Program-made: the position numbers and the translations under genes
Shown: positions 15,284 through 16,617 of the stretch, piece by piece
How positions within the stretch are numbered: position 1 is the first letter of the stretch
Layout: each line of letters starts with the position of its first letter
Notes under the pieces: model-generated
Database searches by the model: none
Told to the model about the DNA's origin: nothing
The model's input: only the letters and a program-made list of their open reading frames with translations
From: an uncultured Blautia sp.
Lineage (GTDB): Bacteria > Bacillota > Clostridia > Lachnospirales > Lachnospiraceae
Reading direction: 5' to 3'
Assembly (NCBI GenBank): GCA_900549015.1
Contig: URMH01000054.1
Span: 1 to 16,617 of the forward strand
DNA length: 16,617 nucleotides

Positions 15284-15766
15284 ATGGAAGAAAAGAAGAA
15301 CTTACTTACCTATGCAGGACTGAAAAAATTAGAAGAAGAACTGCATGATTTAAAAGTAGTAAAAAGAAAAGAAGTAGCAGAGAAAATTAAAGAAGCCAGA
15401 GAACAGGGCGACTTATCCGAGAACGCAGAGTATGATGCAGCAAAAGATGAACAGAGAGATATAGAAGCACGTATCGAGGAAATTGAAAAGATTCTGAAAA
15501 ACGCAGAGGTTGTTGTAGAGGATGAAGTAGACCTTGACAAAATCAGCGTAGGATGTAAAGTAAAAGTTCATGATTTTGAGTTTGAAGAAGATATCGAGCT
15601 GAAAATCGTAGGCTCTACAGAGGCAAACAGCCTGGAAGGAAAAATTTCCAACGAATCTCCAGTAGGAAAAGCGCTGATCGGCGCACATAAAGGGGACATT
15701 GTAGAAGTGGAAATGCCGGCAGGCGTGATGCAGTACAAGGTACTGGAAATCCAGCGAAACGTGTAG
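15284..15766 (+). CDS. greA: Transcription elongation factor GreA
   Basis: GreA rescues backtracked RNA polymerase by inserting its coiled coil into the secondary channel and stimulating transcript cleavage. This 160-residue protein has the usual two parts: an N-terminal antiparallel coiled coil (about 8-75) and a C-terminal FKBP-like domain (about 82-160). The coiled-coil tip carries the catalytic acidic residues in GDLSENAEY (42-50), with D43 and E46 matching E. coli D41 and E44. The C-terminal domain includes SPVGKALIGAHKGD. Length is normal. It has its own perfect consensus promoter and the ribosome binding site AAAAGGAG. lysS follows after 141 nt and may be co-transcribed, although the spacer is highly structured. 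Confidence 0.96.
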   Translation: MEEKKNLLTYAGLKKLEEELHDLKVVKRKEVAEKIKEAREQGDLSENAEYDAAKDEQRDIEARIEEIEKILKNAEVVVEDEVDLDKISVGCKVKVHDFEFEEDIELKIVGSTEANSLEGKISNESPVGKALIGAHKGDIVEVEMPAGVMQYKVLEIQRNV

Positions 15767-15774
15767 CGAGGAAG

Positions 15775-15809
15775 GAATGTGAGCACGAGCGAAGCGAGTA
15801 TTCACATTC
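15775..15809 (+). repeat. Palindromic module 1 in the greA-lysS spacer
   Basis: GAATGTGA (15775-15782) pairs perfectly with TCACATTC (15802-15809). Inside, AC/GT and GC/GC pairs flank tandem G-A mismatches and close on the loop GAA at 15791-15793. The inner half contains the word GAGCGAAGCGAG. No T-run follows, so it is not an ordinary terminator. It looks like a REP-type palindromic unit or a structured RNA segment. Confidence 0.55.
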
Positions 15810-15820
15810 ACCCGAGCGTA

Positions 15821-15877
15821 CAACGACGAAATGAGAAGCCCGAAAGGGCGTCTCTGCGGAGCAGAGATTTCGGAGTT
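15821..15877 (+). repeat. Three-way-junction fold in the greA-lysS spacer
   Basis: An outer stem pairs CAAC-GA-CGAAAT (15821-15832) with ATTTCG-GA-GTTG (15867-15877 and adjoining bases), with tandem G-A mismatches in the middle. It encloses two perfect hairpins: GCCC-GAAA-GGGC (15838-15849) and TCTCTGC-GGA-GCAGAGA (15851-15867, sharing a base at the junction). It ends about 20 nt before the lysS ribosome binding site. Lacking T-box or lysine riboswitch motifs, it is unassigned. Confidence 0.55.
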
Positions 15878-15907
15878 GAGAGGAAGAATAAAACAGGAGG
15901 AACCAAA

Positions 15908-16617
15908 ATGGCAGAGCAGAAGAAGCAGGAACAGGACTTAAATCAGCTCCTTAAAGTGCGTCGTGAAAAACTGGCGGACTTACAGGCAAATGAGAAAGAT
16001 CCGTTTAAAATCGTAAAATTTGATGTAACACACCACAGCCAGGAAGTAAAAGACAGTTTTGAGGAACTGGAAGGAAAAACTGTAGTTGTTGCAGGACGTA
16101 TGATGTCCAAACGTGTCATGGGAAAGGCATCTTTTTGCCATGTACAGGATTTACAGGGAACCATTCAGTCTTATGTTGCAAGAGACAGTATAGGAGAAGA
16201 ATCCTACAAAGATTTCAAAAAACTTGACGTAGGCGATATTATCGGTATTAAGGGTGAAGTTTTCAAAACAAAAACAGGAGAAACTTCCATTCATGCTTCT
16301 GAGGTAACTCTGTTATCAAAGAGCCTTCAGGTTCTTCCGGAGAAATTCCACGGTCTTACAAATACAGACCTTCGTTACCGTCAGAGATATGTAGACCTTA
16401 TCATGAACCCGGAAGTAAAGGATACCTTTATTAAGCGCTCCAAAATTTTAAGCGCGATCCGAAGATACCTGGATACCCAGGGATTTATGGAAGTGGAGAC
16501 ACCGATCCTTGTTGCAAATGCAGGCGGCGCTGCAGCAAGACCGTTTGAGACGCACTTCAATGCTCTTGACGAGGACTTCAAGCTTCGTATTTCCCTTGAG
16601 CTTTACTTAAAGAGACT
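15908..16617 (+). CDS. lysS: Lysyl-tRNA synthetase, class II (5' part)
   Basis: The gene is cut by the end of the window after 236 complete codons of an expected roughly 500. The product charges tRNA-Lys with lysine. The N-terminal anticodon-binding OB fold is at about 57-140, with KTVVVAGRMMSKRVMGKASF and HVQDLQGTIQSYV. The linker FHGLTNTDLRYRQRYVDLI (about 147-165) is typical. Class II motif 1 is at GFMEVETPIL (192-201), and the window ends in the segment before motif 2, RISLELYLKR, from residue 227. The ATG at 15908 is preceded by CAGGAGGAACC, an excellent ribosome binding site. No T-box leader is present upstream, so regulation by tRNA charging is unlikely here. Confidence 0.95.
   Translation, partial: MAEQKKQEQDLNQLLKVRREKLADLQANEKDPFKIVKFDVTHHSQEVKDSFEELEGKTVVVAGRMMSKRVMGKASFCHVQDLQGTIQSYVARDSIGEESYKDFKKLDVGDIIGIKGEVFKTKTGETSIHASEVTLLSKSLQVLPEKFHGLTNTDLRYRQRYVDLIMNPEVKDTFIKRSKILSAIRRYLDTQGFMEVETPILVANAGGAAARPFETHFNALDEDFKLRISLELYLKR

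Noticed and set aside
1777..15817. Similarity of TTCACCGAGC at the IS right end to TTCACCCGAGC in the greA-lysS spacer
   Set aside because: Only about 10 nt match, and the flanking structures differ; probably chance.
15767..15907. T-box or lysine riboswitch upstream of lysS
   Set aside because: No AGGGTGG-type T-box core, no antiterminator/terminator pair and no T-run; the folds present do not match either class.
1..16617. CRISPR arrays, tRNA or rRNA genes, phage genes
   Set aside because: No regularly spaced direct repeats, no cloverleaf with a conserved T-loop, and no rRNA-like sequence were seen on either strand by eye.

Overview
The window looks like a chromosomal segment of a low-to-moderate GC Firmicute, most likely a member of the Lachnospiraceae. 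This rests on the protein sequences, the AGGAGG-type ribosome binding sites, sigma-A style promoters, a BirA lacking the DNA-binding domain, and a small protein next to dusB resembling a Lachnospiraceae-restricted DUF family. It is inferred from sequence character, not from a database search. Every credible gene is on the + strand.

Positions 1 to about 1781 are an IS200/IS605-type insertion sequence, more AT-rich than the rest. It carries a Y1 HUH transposase (tnpA, with its own TTGACT-17-TACAAT promoter), an overlapping TnpB RNA-guided nuclease with all catalytic residues, and a 3' region with the expected omega-RNA (reRNA) and right-end hairpin. Beyond it is a short reading-frame remnant (about 1783-1950) that may be the tail of an interrupted gene. 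A long hairpin with seven Ts (2031-2096) closes this transcription unit.

From 2125 a conserved housekeeping block begins: cvfB (S1-domain RNA-binding protein), dnaE (replicative polymerase), pfkA (phosphofructokinase), ktrB-ktrA (potassium uptake channel and its nucleotide-sensing gate), a TrmH-type rRNA/tRNA methyltransferase, an NfeD/SPFH membrane-microdomain pair, argF (ornithine carbamoyltransferase), birA (biotin ligase), a small DUF6145-like protein and dusB (tRNA dihydrouridine synthase). Most gaps are short or negative (ATGA overlaps at argF/birA and DUF/dusB), so much of it is probably co-transcribed from the cvfB promoter and an internal promoter before pfkA.

A perfect consensus promoter (TTGACA-17-TATAAT) restarts transcription just after dusB and drives greA and then lysS, which runs off the window. 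The 141-nt greA-lysS gap has two strongly folded palindromic modules, each with predicted tandem G-A mismatches. This and the TnpB/omega-RNA element are the two most interesting non-routine features. Otherwise the window is ordinary core genome; I did not find a clear undescribed multi-gene defence or biosynthetic system.
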